From assembly GCA_000434215.1 (NCBI GenBank), contig HF999738.1, positions 1 to 11,129 on the forward strand: a stretch of DNA of 11,129 nt. The letters are read 5' to 3'. This document shows, one piece after another, positions 1-6,797 of the stretch. The DNA comes from Bacteroides sp. CAG:144. GTDB lineage: Bacteria; Bacteroidota; Bacteroidia; Bacteroidales; UBA11471. Made by a program: the position numbers and the translations under genes. Below the pieces are notes generated by a model. It was given only the letters and a program-made list of their open reading frames with translations. It made no database searches and was not told the origin of the DNA. Each line of letters opens with the position of its first letter. Position 1 is the first letter of the stretch.

Positions 1-329
1 AACGTAAGTGAGAGATCTCACAATAGGCTCACTTGACGGGAGATTCTTCACTCCACACTGTTCCGTTCAGAATGATAGTCAAATGTCATTCCGAGCGAAT
101 GCGAGGAATCTCGTCATTTGGCAGAGATGCTTCGCTGACGCTCAGCATGACATTATTATTATTCCGAAGCGTTATCGCGGGAATCTCATGTTACTGTCGC
201 TTGGGTGGAGATTTCTCAAGGAAGAGTCTTTCAGAATGACGGTCATGTCATTCCGAGTGTATACGAGGAATCTCGTGTTACGACCGCTTGAAAAGAGATT
301 CTTCCTCTCCTACGGTTGTCAGAATGACA
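1..329. repeat. Cluster of dispersed inverted-repeat units (left edge)
   Basis: At least four head-to-tail units are visible: a unit entering from the window edge (1 to about 78), 84-152, about 159-241 and 246-329. Each has a left arm near TGTCATTCCGAG followed by GAGGAATCTC, a variable middle of roughly 10-25 bases, then GAGATTCTTC and a right arm near TCAGAATGACA. The two arms are reverse complements apart from one or two bases, so each unit could form a long hairpin or cruciform. All units lie in the same orientation. Short reading frames across the region have low-complexity products rich in repeated FRMT/ERMRGIS-type peptides and are not genes. This resembles REP/MITE-like palindromic families; the propagating enzyme is not in the window. 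Confidence 0.85.
8..95. repeat. 88-bp direct repeat, copy 1 (identical to 10946-11033)
   Basis: Base-by-base comparison shows these 88 bases are identical to 10946-11033 at the other end of the window, in direct orientation. Upstream of base 8 the two differ at two of the preceding three positions, and after base 95 they diverge completely. The block covers most of one inverted-repeat unit plus the first twelve bases of the next unit, so identity does not stop at a unit boundary. That suggests recent copying or conversion between loci. Confidence 0.95.
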
Positions 330-330
330 A

Positions 331-645
331 TTGTCTGTAACTTCTTTCCCGCCACAAAGAAGTAACCAAGAAAGGTCGCCCGCCCGTTATCGGGTATTCC
401 TGCCTCCCGCTTCGCTCGCCGACGGGGCTGCGGAACTCACTTCGCTCAAACAGTCCTCGCCCGCTTTCCGTCTTCTCCCTCGCTCCCGGCAGCCCGATAA
501 AGGCGGGCATTTTCCCACCCCGACATGGCATTGCTCCGTGAGCTGCATCACTGAGTATGAGATTCTTCAAGGCAAAGCCTTTCAGAATGACATAGTTTTG
601 ACAAAAGATTTTCACTTCACTGTCGTTTCATTCAGAACGACAAGG
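331..645. repeat. GC-rich structured module plus partial repeat units
   Basis: After the last full left-hand unit the sequence changes to a GC-rich segment (about 341-555) without a credible gene. It contains a near-perfect inverted pair: 378-394 (GCCCGCCCGTTATCGGG) and 493-508 (CCCGATAAAGGCGGGC), enclosing about 100 bases. It runs into the right half of a repeat unit (about 561-590: GAGATTCTTC ... CAGAATGACA) and a degenerate right arm near 628-642. The left partner of that half unit is missing or replaced by the GC-rich segment, as if the module is nested in a repeat unit. Frames through it encode peptides such as FERSEFRSPVGERSGRQEYP, a type of spurious product I associate with repeats of this kind rather than with real proteins. 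Confidence 0.55.
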
Positions 646-796
646 GTATTATATAGAACCGATGCCAAAGCGGGGGCACGACGGAATACGTTCGGCCGAT
701 TCTGCGATGAGAAAAAAGGAAACGAAGTCGATGTATAAGAATTTTATGGAAAAGTCTTTTTTACATTGAGGTAGGAGCATGACAGTAAGGCGAATT
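646..796. other. Unassigned intergenic stretch
   Basis: Between the last degenerate repeat arm and the hairpin at 797 I see no gene, RNA or recognisable repeat. A rightward frame running from 331 to 738 passes through it, but it starts inside repeats, has no recognisable leader and no recognisable protein features, so I regard it as chance. Confidence 0.5.
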
Positions 797-840
797 AAAG
801 AGTATGCGCTGTACCAATTTGGATACAGCGCATACTCTTT
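797..840 (-). terminator. Perfect 17-bp hairpin, terminator of rubrerythrin unit
   Basis: Bases 797-813 (AAAGAGTATGCGCTGTA) and 824-840 are exact reverse complements around a 10-base loop. It lies 15 bases beyond the leftward rubrerythrin stop. The stem is flanked by an A-run on one side and a T-run on the other, so it could terminate transcription from either direction. The leftward T-tract is short (CTTTAATT). Confidence 0.75.
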
Positions 841-854
841 TGTACGATAAGTTT

Positions 855-1430
855 TTAATAATTGTTGCGTTTCGGCTCAAAGTAAGCTTTCGGGTGTAAG
901 CAAGCGGGACATTTTTCCGGCGGGTTCAATCCCTCATGTATGTATCCGCAATTCCGGCATTGCCATTTGATAGGTTCCTCACGGCGGAATACTTCATGCT
1001 CTTCCATGCGGGAAAGTAGTTGACGGTAACGCCATTCATGAAATTCTTCGACCCGGGCTATGGCTCGGAAAGCCGCAGCAACATCTTTGAATCCTTCATC
1101 TACGGCAATGGTCGAAAAATTACTGTAAAGGTCAGACCATTCGAGTAGTTCGCCTTCGGCTGCTTCCAACAGGTTTTCTTGCGTTTTTCCGATACGTCCC
1201 GCGGGGTATTCGGCATTGATGAGCAGCATACCGCCGTCGTCGAGAAAATCGAAGAAGCGGCGTGCGTGAGCCAATTCCTGATCGGCGGTTTCTGCGAAAA
1301 TACCGGCTATCTGTTCATAACCTTCTTCTTTGGCTGTTTGGGCGAAAAAAGTGTAGCGATTGCGGGCTTGCGATTCACCGGCAAATGCTTTCAGTAGATT
1401 TTGTTCGGTGATGGTTCCTTTCAATTTCAT
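855..1430 (-). CDS. rbr: Rubrerythrin (non-haem diiron peroxidase)
   Basis: A 191-residue cytoplasmic protein with the classic two-domain layout. The N-terminal four-helix diiron domain (about 1-145) has ligand candidates E19 (in GESQARNRY), E52 and H55 (in DQELAH), E94/E97 and E128/H131 (in RVEEFHEWRY). The C-terminal rubredoxin-like domain (about 153-186) binds one iron through C158-x2-C161 and C174-x2-C177. Rubrerythrins reduce hydrogen peroxide using electrons passed through the rubredoxin iron and protect anaerobes from oxygen exposure. Length matches the family. It lies 89 bases downstream of the co-directional nitroreductase gene, so it may be partly co-transcribed; a one-mismatch -7-like box (TACATTTT on the minus strand, 1457-1464) could give it its own promoter. 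The strong hairpin beyond its stop closes the unit. Confidence 0.95.
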   Translation of the reverse strand: MKLKGTITEQNLLKAFAGESQARNRYTFFAQTAKEEGYEQIAGIFAETADQELAHARRFFDFLDDGGMLLINAEYPAGRIGKTQENLLEAAEGELLEWSDLYSNFSTIAVDEGFKDVAAAFRAIARVEEFHEWRYRQLLSRMEEHEVFRREEPIKWQCRNCGYIHEGLNPPEKCPACLHPKAYFEPKRNNY

Positions 1431-1500
1431 GTTCGATAATTCTTTAAGTAAAACGAAAAATGTAGTAAGAAAGAAACAGATGAAGGAATGTTAAAGTTCA

Positions 1501-1515
1501 TATTTTCAGAAAATA
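1501..1515. other. 15-bp palindrome just after the nitroreductase stop
   Basis: TATTTTC-A-GAAAATA is perfectly symmetrical (7-bp arms, one central base). It begins 4 bases past the nitroreductase stop codon on the minus strand. It may be a weak, AT-rich terminator/processing hairpin or a protein site in the rubrerythrin promoter region; the sequence alone does not decide. Confidence 0.35.
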
Positions 1516-1519
1516 AGGG

Positions 1520-2146
1520 TTACCAGACATCGGTGTGTATTCTCTCCTCGATGTGTATTTCCTTCTGTTTGGGAAGAAACGCATTTTCGGTGGGATAGCC
1601 CATCGTTAGCAGGCAGGTGAACTCGTAACCTTCGGGAGCGTTCACAATTTGTTTGATTTTCTCTGCTTCGTCGCTTACAGGAATATGGAACACTGTACCC
1701 AAACCCTCGGCGGTGGCGGCGAGCAACATATTCTCCAAAGCACACCATGCCGAAGCGAAATAATTGAGCGAACTTTGCTCCGCAGGTTTGAGTAGTGGCT
1801 GCGTCTGTTGCCGGAAAAACGGAATGATGAGCAGGCTGCTCTGCATCAGCATCTTCTGCTGTTTGGGCAGTGCATCGGCAAACATTGCCATCTTGTCTTT
1901 GTCGCCCGACTCGTCCACCTCGGCTACCAGTTCCTTGAATGCCGCCATGTTCTCCGCGAGCGGGGCTATCACTTTCGCAATGTTTTCGCGGCTACGCACC
2001 ACGACGAACTCCAATTGGCGCAGATGGTCGTTGGTCGGAGCTTTGAATGCCGCACCAATCACTCTTTTGAGAATCTCGTCGCTTACTTCTCTGTCGGAAA
2101 AATCGCGATATGTACGACGCTTCTCCAATACTTCATAGAAATCCAT
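1520..2146 (-). CDS. Nitroreductase family FMN-dependent oxidoreductase
   Basis: A 208-residue protein of the nitroreductase/FMN-dependent family. These are usually homodimeric flavoproteins that reduce nitro groups, quinones or other small acceptors with NAD(P)H. Visible hallmarks: the N-terminal RRTYRDF motif (residues 10-16), whose arginines usually contact the FMN phosphate; the A36-P-T-N39...EF47 segment at the position of the usual S/N-x-Q-P-W-x-F motif; and the C-terminal GLGTVFHIPV block (148-157), equivalent to the conserved glycine-rich FMN loop. The second motif is atypical (NDHLRQLEF rather than NxQPWxF), so substrate preference cannot be inferred. The ATG at 2146 gives a product of normal family length. 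The gene is divergent from an AraC-type regulator and upstream of rubrerythrin, which suggests a redox or xenobiotic response role (inference). Confidence 0.9.
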   Translation of the reverse strand: MDFYEVLEKRRTYRDFSDREVSDEILKRVIGAAFKAPTNDHLRQLEFVVVRSRENIAKVIAPLAENMAAFKELVAEVDESGDKDKMAMFADALPKQQKMLMQSSLLIIPFFRQQTQPLLKPAEQSSLNYFASAWCALENMLLAATAEGLGTVFHIPVSDEAEKIKQIVNAPEGYEFTCLLTMGYPTENAFLPKQKEIHIEERIHTDVW

Positions 2147-2198
2147 AATGCAAATCGTTTATTATGTTGTATATACATGTTGTTTACACTTGCAAAGG

Positions 2199-2236
2199 AA
2201 ACAATGATTTATTGTTTATTATTTGTCTTATTGTTT
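2199..2236. promoter_or_regulatory. Candidate operator: palindrome plus third half-site
   Basis: In the 130-base gap between the divergent nitroreductase and AraC genes, AAACAATgatttATTGTTT (2199-2217) is a perfect interrupted palindrome with 7-base arms. A further direct copy of ATTGTTT lies at 2230-2236, with the longer 9-mer TTATTGTTT at 2209 and again at 2228, exactly 19 bases apart. Two half-sites about two helical turns apart fit AraC-family binding. The third copy ends 13 bases before the AraC -7 box, so an occupied site could affect that promoter as well as the divergent one. The exact binding protein is inferred from position only. Confidence 0.5.
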
Positions 2237-2249
2237 CAGATAATTGTTC

Positions 2250-2257
2250 TATATTTG
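2250..2257 (+). promoter_or_regulatory. Bacteroidetes -7 box for the AraC-type gene
   Basis: TATATTTG matches the TAnnTTTG consensus exactly and ends 19 bases before the ATG at 2277, predicting a very short leader. No TTTG box sits at the ideal upstream distance (TTG at 2231-2233 is slightly too close), so the promoter may depend on an activator. Confidence 0.6.
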
Positions 2258-2276
2258 TATATACTGAATTTTAAAA

Positions 2277-3146
2277 ATGGAAGACACAATAATCCCGTAT
2301 GAACTGCCGGAAAGGGAAAATCATTCGTTTTTTTTCATAGACCAGCGGATAGATACCCGGCTGGAAGCTAAATTGCACCAACACGACGCATGGGAGCTAT
2401 ATTGTGTCGTACAAGGGCGTGGAACACGAATGGCCGGCGATACCTTATTGTCCTTTGCCGAAGGGGAGGTAGCATTGATTCCTCCTTCGATGCACCACCA
2501 TTGGGAGTATGACCCGTCATCGGCCGACGATAAAGGGTGTGTCCATTACCTGATGGTGGCTTTCAGCCACTCCCTTATACAAAAATGTATTGAGATGTTT
2601 CCCGAATTACGGAACAGATTTGCGGATATTTCTTTTCCGACCGAGGCTCTGATATTCGGGCCGGAAAGCTCCCGGACTATCCGGCATGCGCTCTCGCAGA
2701 TGAAAGGAATGGATGAATTGGGACGTCTATGCACGATGTTCCGTTTATTGCCGACTGTTTTCTCCGCAACGGATTACACGTTTGCCGGCAAGCCGGTACG
2801 CATCGATCGGGACGTGCGACGTATGCAGCAGGTCAGTACATACGTTATGGCTCATTACGTCCACCCGATTTCGCTCGACGATATTGCTGCCGAAGTGGGT
2901 ATGAACCGTTCTGCCTTCTGTACCTATTTCAAACGGCATAAGGGAATGACCTTCTCGCAGTTCGTTACACAATACCGTTTGAACACCGCTTGCGGTCTAT
3001 TGAAACACTCGCAGAAATCTGTGTCGGAAATCTGTTATCTGGTAGGATTCAGCGATCTGCCACACTTTATAAGGGTATTTACGAAGGAAAAGGGTGTATC
3101 GCCGGGTAGATACAGAAAAATTTCAGATAGTAGTTGCCCCATTTAA
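2277..3146 (+). CDS. AraC-family transcriptional regulator with cupin sensor
   Basis: A 289-residue regulator. The N-terminal half (about 1-100) is an AraC-type cupin/ligand-binding domain with the expected histidine-rich entry (AKLHQHDAWELYCVVQGRG) and the turn GEVALIPPSMHHHWEY. The C-terminal domain (about 185-281) carries two helix-turn-helix units: LDDIAAEVGMNRSAFCTYFK (200-219) and VSEICYLVGFSDLPHFIRVF (249-268), followed by the signature KEKGVSPGRYRK. The ATG at 2277 directly follows an A-rich leader and a consensus -7 box, supporting this start. Divergence from the nitroreductase gene and candidate half-sites between them suggest it controls that gene and perhaps itself. The effector is unknown; the downstream MFS transporter could be another target, since both lie on the same strand. 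Confidence 0.92.
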   Translation: MEDTIIPYELPERENHSFFFIDQRIDTRLEAKLHQHDAWELYCVVQGRGTRMAGDTLLSFAEGEVALIPPSMHHHWEYDPSSADDKGCVHYLMVAFSHSLIQKCIEMFPELRNRFADISFPTEALIFGPESSRTIRHALSQMKGMDELGRLCTMFRLLPTVFSATDYTFAGKPVRIDRDVRRMQQVSTYVMAHYVHPISLDDIAAEVGMNRSAFCTYFKRHKGMTFSQFVTQYRLNTACGLLKHSQKSVSEICYLVGFSDLPHFIRVFTKEKGVSPGRYRKISDSSCPI

Positions 3147-3232
3147 TACCATGATATTTATACGTTATGCATGAAATTTATCGGAGTCTCTTTTTATGGC
3201 TGTCTCTCTGTCTGATTTCACAATATCGCACT

Positions 3233-3256
3233 GCGGAGAGATAATCATCTCTCCGC
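3233..3256 (+). terminator. Hairpin downstream of the AraC-type gene
   Basis: GCGGAGAGAT and ATCTCTCCGC form a perfect 10-bp stem around a 4-base loop (AATC). A GCAC/GTGC pair outside it (3228-3231 with 3262-3265) could extend the stem across an internal loop. It lies about 87 bases after the regulator's stop and before the MFS promoter. A strong T-tract is lacking, so termination is likely but not certain. Confidence 0.55.
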
Positions 3257-3333
3257 TCTTCGTGCTAAATATCAATCACTTTCTGTATTGTAAAATACCG
3301 CATGTTTTGATGGTATGAAAAACTCTTTATTCG

Positions 3334-3341
3334 TATCTTTG
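3334..3341 (+). promoter_or_regulatory. Bacteroidetes -7 box for the MFS gene
   Basis: TATCTTTG matches TAnnTTTG exactly and lies about 52 bases before the ATG at 3394. A TTTG at 3306-3309 could be the upstream element, but the 24-base spacing is longer than usual. Confidence 0.65.
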
Positions 3342-3393
3342 CAGCAAGAATCGAAATACCGTCGGGAAGGCGGATATCAGAGAGAAAAAATAT

Positions 3394-4578
3394 ATGAAAA
3401 AAGAGAAATTGTGGACGCCGTCGTTTCTGGCTATCGGAGGAGGTAGTTTCCTTCTGTTCTTTGCTTTTTATCTGCTTTTGCCCATACTACCTTTGTATCT
3501 GATCGAGCGTTTCGAGGCCAATGAGTCTACGGTAGGAATGGTATTGTCGCTCTATACCGTTACGGCTCTTTTCATGCGGCCTTTTGCCGGTTTTATGGTC
3601 GATACTTTCCCGCGCAAACCGTTGATGCTTGTCTGCTATGCTGTGTTTACCTGCATTTTCGGCGGTTATCTTTTGGCAGCATCGATTCTTGCTTTCGCCG
3701 TGATACGTGCATTGCACGGTTTTTCTTTCGGTATCGTGAGTGTGGCCAACAGCACTGTTGCCATCGACGTCATGCCGTCTTCTCGACGGGGAGAAGGTAT
3801 CGGTTATTTCGGGGTGAGCAGCAATCTGGCAATGGCTGTCGGACCTACCGTTTCGCTTTATCTGCTCGAAGCCTCCCACAATTACGACACGATCTTTTGG
3901 GTTTCTCTACTCTCATGTTGTGTAGGTTTCGTGTTGGTTACGACGGTGCGTATGCCGGTAAAAGAGCGTCAGCCCAAACCGGTTGCCGAACATATATCGT
4001 TCGATCGATTCTTCTTGGTCAAAGGTACGTCGGGAGCTATTTCCGTGAGCATGTTATCGTTCAGTTACGGTATGTTGTCGACCTATCTGGCTATTTATGG
4101 GAAAGACGAGGTTGGCATGGAATCGGGAACAGGAGTTTTTTTCATGCTCATGGCTTTCGGTCTTATTCTTTCGCGGCTCATTTCGGGACAATTGCTGAAT
4201 AAGGGGTATATAACCCGTCTCATACAATTGGGTATCATTATTTTGTTTGTCGGTTACACGCTTTTTATTTTTGTGAAAATGCCGGTTACCTATTTCATGT
4301 CGGCCGCTATTCTGGGTATGGGTTACGGATTTGTATGTCCGTCGTTCCAGACTTATTTTATCAATCTGGCCGAGCATAACCAGCGTGGGACGGCCAATTC
4401 TACCTATCTCACTTCGTGGGATTTGGGTGTAGGGCTCGGAGTTCTCATAGGAGGGGGTATAGCCGATATGTCCGACTATACGACCGCTTATATCTGTTCG
4501 TTGGTGATTCTTTTTATCGGTTATTTCTTTTTCAGATACATTTCTGCACCCTATTTCGCTCGACATAAATTGCGTTGA
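3394..4578 (+). CDS. Major facilitator superfamily transporter, 12 TM
   Basis: A 394-residue inner-membrane transporter with about twelve hydrophobic segments, the usual MFS size. The cytoplasmic loop between segments 2 and 3 carries the MFS motif A remnant G66-F-M-V-D70-T-F-P-R74-K75. A basic, polar central loop around MPVKERQPKPVAEHISFDRF separates the two six-helix halves, and a second motif A-like GGGIADMSDY lies near segment 11. The overall look (N-terminal WTPSFLAIGGGSFLLFFAFYLLLPILPLYL) resembles drug/metabolite exporter-type MFS proteins, but substrate cannot be read from sequence. The start is supported by the A-rich leader (AGAGAGAAAAAATAT). It has its own promoter and lies downstream of the AraC-type regulator, so it may belong to the same response, though that link is only positional. 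Confidence 0.9.
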   Translation: MKKEKLWTPSFLAIGGGSFLLFFAFYLLLPILPLYLIERFEANESTVGMVLSLYTVTALFMRPFAGFMVDTFPRKPLMLVCYAVFTCIFGGYLLAASILAFAVIRALHGFSFGIVSVANSTVAIDVMPSSRRGEGIGYFGVSSNLAMAVGPTVSLYLLEASHNYDTIFWVSLLSCCVGFVLVTTVRMPVKERQPKPVAEHISFDRFFLVKGTSGAISVSMLSFSYGMLSTYLAIYGKDEVGMESGTGVFFMLMAFGLILSRLISGQLLNKGYITRLIQLGIIILFVGYTLFIFVKMPVTYFMSAAILGMGYGFVCPSFQTYFINLAEHNQRGTANSTYLTSWDLGVGLGVLIGGGIADMSDYTTAYICSLVILFIGYFFFRYISAPYFARHKLR

Positions 4579-4659
4579 TAGAGAGAATATAATGTTAAAA
4601 AAATAGAATGATAGACGATAATTCCATATATTATTTGTTTATTTGCTTGAAATTAAGGG

Positions 4660-4679
4660 TAAAACCGTCTTGGTTTTTA
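4660..4679 (+). terminator. Weak AT-rich terminator-like hairpin after the MFS gene
   Basis: AAAACC (4661-4666), loop GTCTT, GGTTTT (4672-4677) and a following T. The stem is only 6 bp with two GC pairs, but it is in the right place between the MFS stop and ftsX. Confidence 0.3.
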
Positions 4680-4701
4680 TAGAATGATGTGCTTTGGGGG
4701 A

Positions 4702-4719
4702 TTGTTTCGTTAGAAACAA
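4702..4719 (+). other. Hairpin or operator upstream of ftsX
   Basis: TTGTTTC (4702-4708) and GAAACAA (4713-4719) are perfect reverse complements around the 4-base loop GTTA, 31 bases before the ftsX ATG. It may be a 5'-UTR hairpin or a palindromic protein site. I found no exact TAnnTTTG box in this gap, so the operon's promoter is not identified. Confidence 0.4.
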
Positions 4720-4750
4720 GTGATATACCCGTGAAAAGCGATATAGAAAA

Positions 4751-5632
4751 ATGGCGAAATCGAAAAAGAAGAAACATAACTCGTTTTTCGGCGCTCGACT
4801 CACGTCGACAATCAGTACGTCGTTGGTGCTTTTTTTGTTGGGCATTATAGCTCTCTTGGGAGTTATGGCAACCCAACTGACTGTATATGTGCGTGGAAAT
4901 ATGGGTTTCTCCGTCGTTCTCGACGAGAATGTTACCGACGCTCAGATAAAGACTTTGCAGAAGCGGCTCACGGCTGCTCCGTACGCCCGTAAGGTACAGT
5001 ATATATCCAAGTCCGATGCCTTGAAAGAGTTGTATATGGAGTTGGGCGAGAATCCCGAAGATTTGTTGGGATACAATCCGTTGCGTCCGTCGTTCGAGGT
5101 GAAACTCAACAGTGATTATGCCGATGCGACCAAATTGGCGGGTATCGACAAGACACTGCGCAGCGCCTATCCGTATATCGAAAATGTTTCCTACCAGAAA
5201 GACCTTATCGAGTTGGTCAATGACAATCTGAAACTTATTGGTCTTATACTTCTCGGGATAGCTGTTGTCATGACCGTTATATCGGTTGTGCTCATAGCCA
5301 ATACCGTGAGTCTGGTTGCTTATTCCAAGCGGTTTTTGTTGCATGCGATGGTATTGGTAGGAGCGACACCGGCCTTTATCCGCCGTCCGTTTGTGCGGTC
5401 GCATATCGTAAACGGAATATTCGGCGCGCTCATCGCCAACGGGTTGTTGGGGGCGTTGCTTTATTATATGAGCCGGGAACTGAGCGGATTTTCTTCTTTG
5501 CTCGATAAGGAAATGTTGCTTTTTATCGCCGGCGGCATATTGTTGGCAGGCATCGTGCTGTCTTATCTTGCCGCACGCATCGCCGTGGGACGTTATTTGC
5601 GGGCCGACCGCGATAAGTTGTATTATATGTAA
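4751..5632 (+). CDS. ftsX: Cell division protein FtsX (ABC-type permease subunit)
   Basis: A 293-residue inner-membrane protein with the FtsX plan: a basic cytoplasmic start (MAKSKKKKH), TM1 about 19-42, a periplasmic domain about 45-158 (containing VQYISKSDALKELYMELGEN, a family hallmark), then TM2 about 161-190, TM3 about 219-240 and TM4 about 255-280. With the ATPase FtsE, FtsX couples the divisome to peptidoglycan hydrolase activation at the septum. No ftsE is nearby, so its partner must be encoded elsewhere. It opens a compact operon with DUF3098, uppP, truB, queA and folK, placing septal wall work next to lipid-carrier recycling. The ATG is preceded by GATATAGAAAA, a typical weak A-rich leader for this phylum. 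Confidence 0.93.
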   Translation: MAKSKKKKHNSFFGARLTSTISTSLVLFLLGIIALLGVMATQLTVYVRGNMGFSVVLDENVTDAQIKTLQKRLTAAPYARKVQYISKSDALKELYMELGENPEDLLGYNPLRPSFEVKLNSDYADATKLAGIDKTLRSAYPYIENVSYQKDLIELVNDNLKLIGLILLGIAVVMTVISVVLIANTVSLVAYSKRFLLHAMVLVGATPAFIRRPFVRSHIVNGIFGALIANGLLGALLYYMSRELSGFSSLLDKEMLLFIAGGILLAGIVLSYLAARIAVGRYLRADRDKLYYM

Positions 5633-5652
5633 CCAATCAATATCTGTATACG

Positions 5653-5955
5653 ATGAATATGAAAACAGGAAGAGGTATTGCTCCCATGATGGGGAAGAAA
5701 ACCGAAAAAACCGATCCCCGGCTTTTTGCGTTGGGGCGTCGCAATTTACTGCTGATAGCGGTTGCTTTTGTCGTGATCATTCTCGGTTTCGCATTGATGG
5801 CCGGAGCCGGTTCCACCCCCGAACATTACAATCCCGACATATTCAGTTTCAGACGCATCGTATTGGCGCCGACGATCGCTTTCCTCGGTTTTGTTTTCAT
5901 GGTATTTGCCATTTTGTACAAAGATCCTGAAAAAATATCCAATACCGATAAGTGA
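5653..5955 (+). CDS. DUF3098 small membrane protein
   Basis: A 100-residue protein with a basic N-terminal stretch, TM1 about 32-50 ([19 protein letters not shown]), a short loop with [12 protein letters not shown], and TM2 about 69-88, then a charged tail ([12 protein letters not shown]). The layout matches the DUF3098 family, which I know as small two-TM proteins found beside ftsX/uppP in Bacteroidetes; function is unknown. It begins 20 bases after ftsX and its TGA shares a base with the ATG of uppP, indicating translational coupling. An alternative start at the third codon (ATG at 5659) or at the MM pair at residues 12-13 is possible. The conserved position suggests a role in envelope synthesis or division, which is inference from neighbours. 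Confidence 0.85.
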   Translation: MNMKTGRGIAPMMGKKTEKTDPRLFALGRRNLLLIAVAFVVIILGFALMAGAGSTPEHYNPDIFSFRRIVLAPTIAFLGFVFMVFAILYKDPEKISNTDK

Positions 5956-6752
5956 TGACGTGGCTCGACGCATTGTGGCTGGGACTTATACAGGGTCTCA
6001 CCGAGTATCTTCCCGTAAGTAGCAGCGGACACCTCGAAATTGCCAATACTTTGCTGGGAATCAAGGGTAGCGACAATCTTACTTTTGCCGTGCTGGTACA
6101 TGCTGCAACCGTGTGCAGTACGCTGGTTGTGTTGTGGAAAGAAATAGCGGCGTTGTTTGCCGGTGTATTCCGTTTTAAGTGGAACGACGAGACACAATAC
6201 GTGTCCAAGATATTTCTCTCGATGATTCCGGTAGGAATCGTGGGCATCTTTTTCAAAGATGCGGTAGAGAGTGTTTTCGGGAACGGCCTGTTGCTGGTCG
6301 GTATAATGCTGGTCGTTACGGCATTGTTGCTTACGTTTGCTCACTATGCCCGGCCTCGCAGGAAAGAAAAAATTTCTTATAAAGATGCGTTCGTCATAGG
6401 ATTGGCGCAGGCTTGTGCCGTGTTGCCGGGTCTTTCGCGTTCGGGTACGACCATTGCGACGGGACTGATGTTGGGCGATAAAAAAGAGCAGGTCGCCCGT
6501 TTCTCTTTCCTCATGGTGATAATCCCTATACTGGGCGAAGCCTTTCTCGACTTGATGAAAGGAGGTTTTTCTCCGGCCGAATCGGGAATACCCGTTCAGG
6601 CGATGATTGTCGGATTTTTGGCCGCTTTTATTTCGGGTTGCGTGGCATGCAAGTGGATGCTCCGGCTGGTGCAGAACGGTAAACTTGTGTGGTTCGCTTT
6701 TTATTGCGTGCTGATGGCGGCTTTCTGCATCGGGCATGCTTTACTGGCCTGA
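5955..6752 (+). CDS. uppP: Undecaprenyl-diphosphatase UppP (BacA family)
   Basis: A 265-residue polytopic membrane enzyme that dephosphorylates undecaprenyl diphosphate to regenerate the lipid carrier for peptidoglycan and O-antigen-type glycans; family members can also confer bacitracin resistance. Both signature regions are present: the Q13-xxx-E17 motif followed by PVSSSGH (20-26), and P158-G-L-S-R162-S-G164. Length is standard. I choose the ATG at 5955, which overlaps the preceding stop in TGATG, over the GTG at 5952, which would add only one residue. The gene is the third of the operon; its coupling to DUF3098 and ftsX ties lipid carrier supply to division. Confidence 0.96.
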   Translation: MTWLDALWLGLIQGLTEYLPVSSSGHLEIANTLLGIKGSDNLTFAVLVHAATVCSTLVVLWKEIAALFAGVFRFKWNDETQYVSKIFLSMIPVGIVGIFFKDAVESVFGNGLLLVGIMLVVTALLLTFAHYARPRRKEKISYKDAFVIGLAQACAVLPGLSRSGTTIATGLMLGDKKEQVARFSFLMVIIPILGEAFLDLMKGGFSPAESGIPVQAMIVGFLAAFISGCVACKWMLRLVQNGKLVWFAFYCVLMAAFCIGHALLA

Positions 6753-6797
6753 ATCGTATAAGACGTTTTGGGGCGAGGTATATCAAAAACAGAAAAA

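Noticed and set aside
331..738. A 135-codon rightward frame and an overlapping 98-codon leftward frame (319-615)
   Set aside because: Both lie in inverted repeats and the GC-rich module, have no leader or recognisable domain, and their peptides are translations of repeat arms.
4631..5404. Leftward open frame of 257 codons
   Set aside because: It is antisense to ftsX and its leader and shows no domain; ftsX on the other strand is well supported.
5826..6737. Leftward open frame of 303 codons
   Set aside because: It is antisense to uppP and DUF3098, with a His/Arg/Gln-rich product typical of shadow frames.
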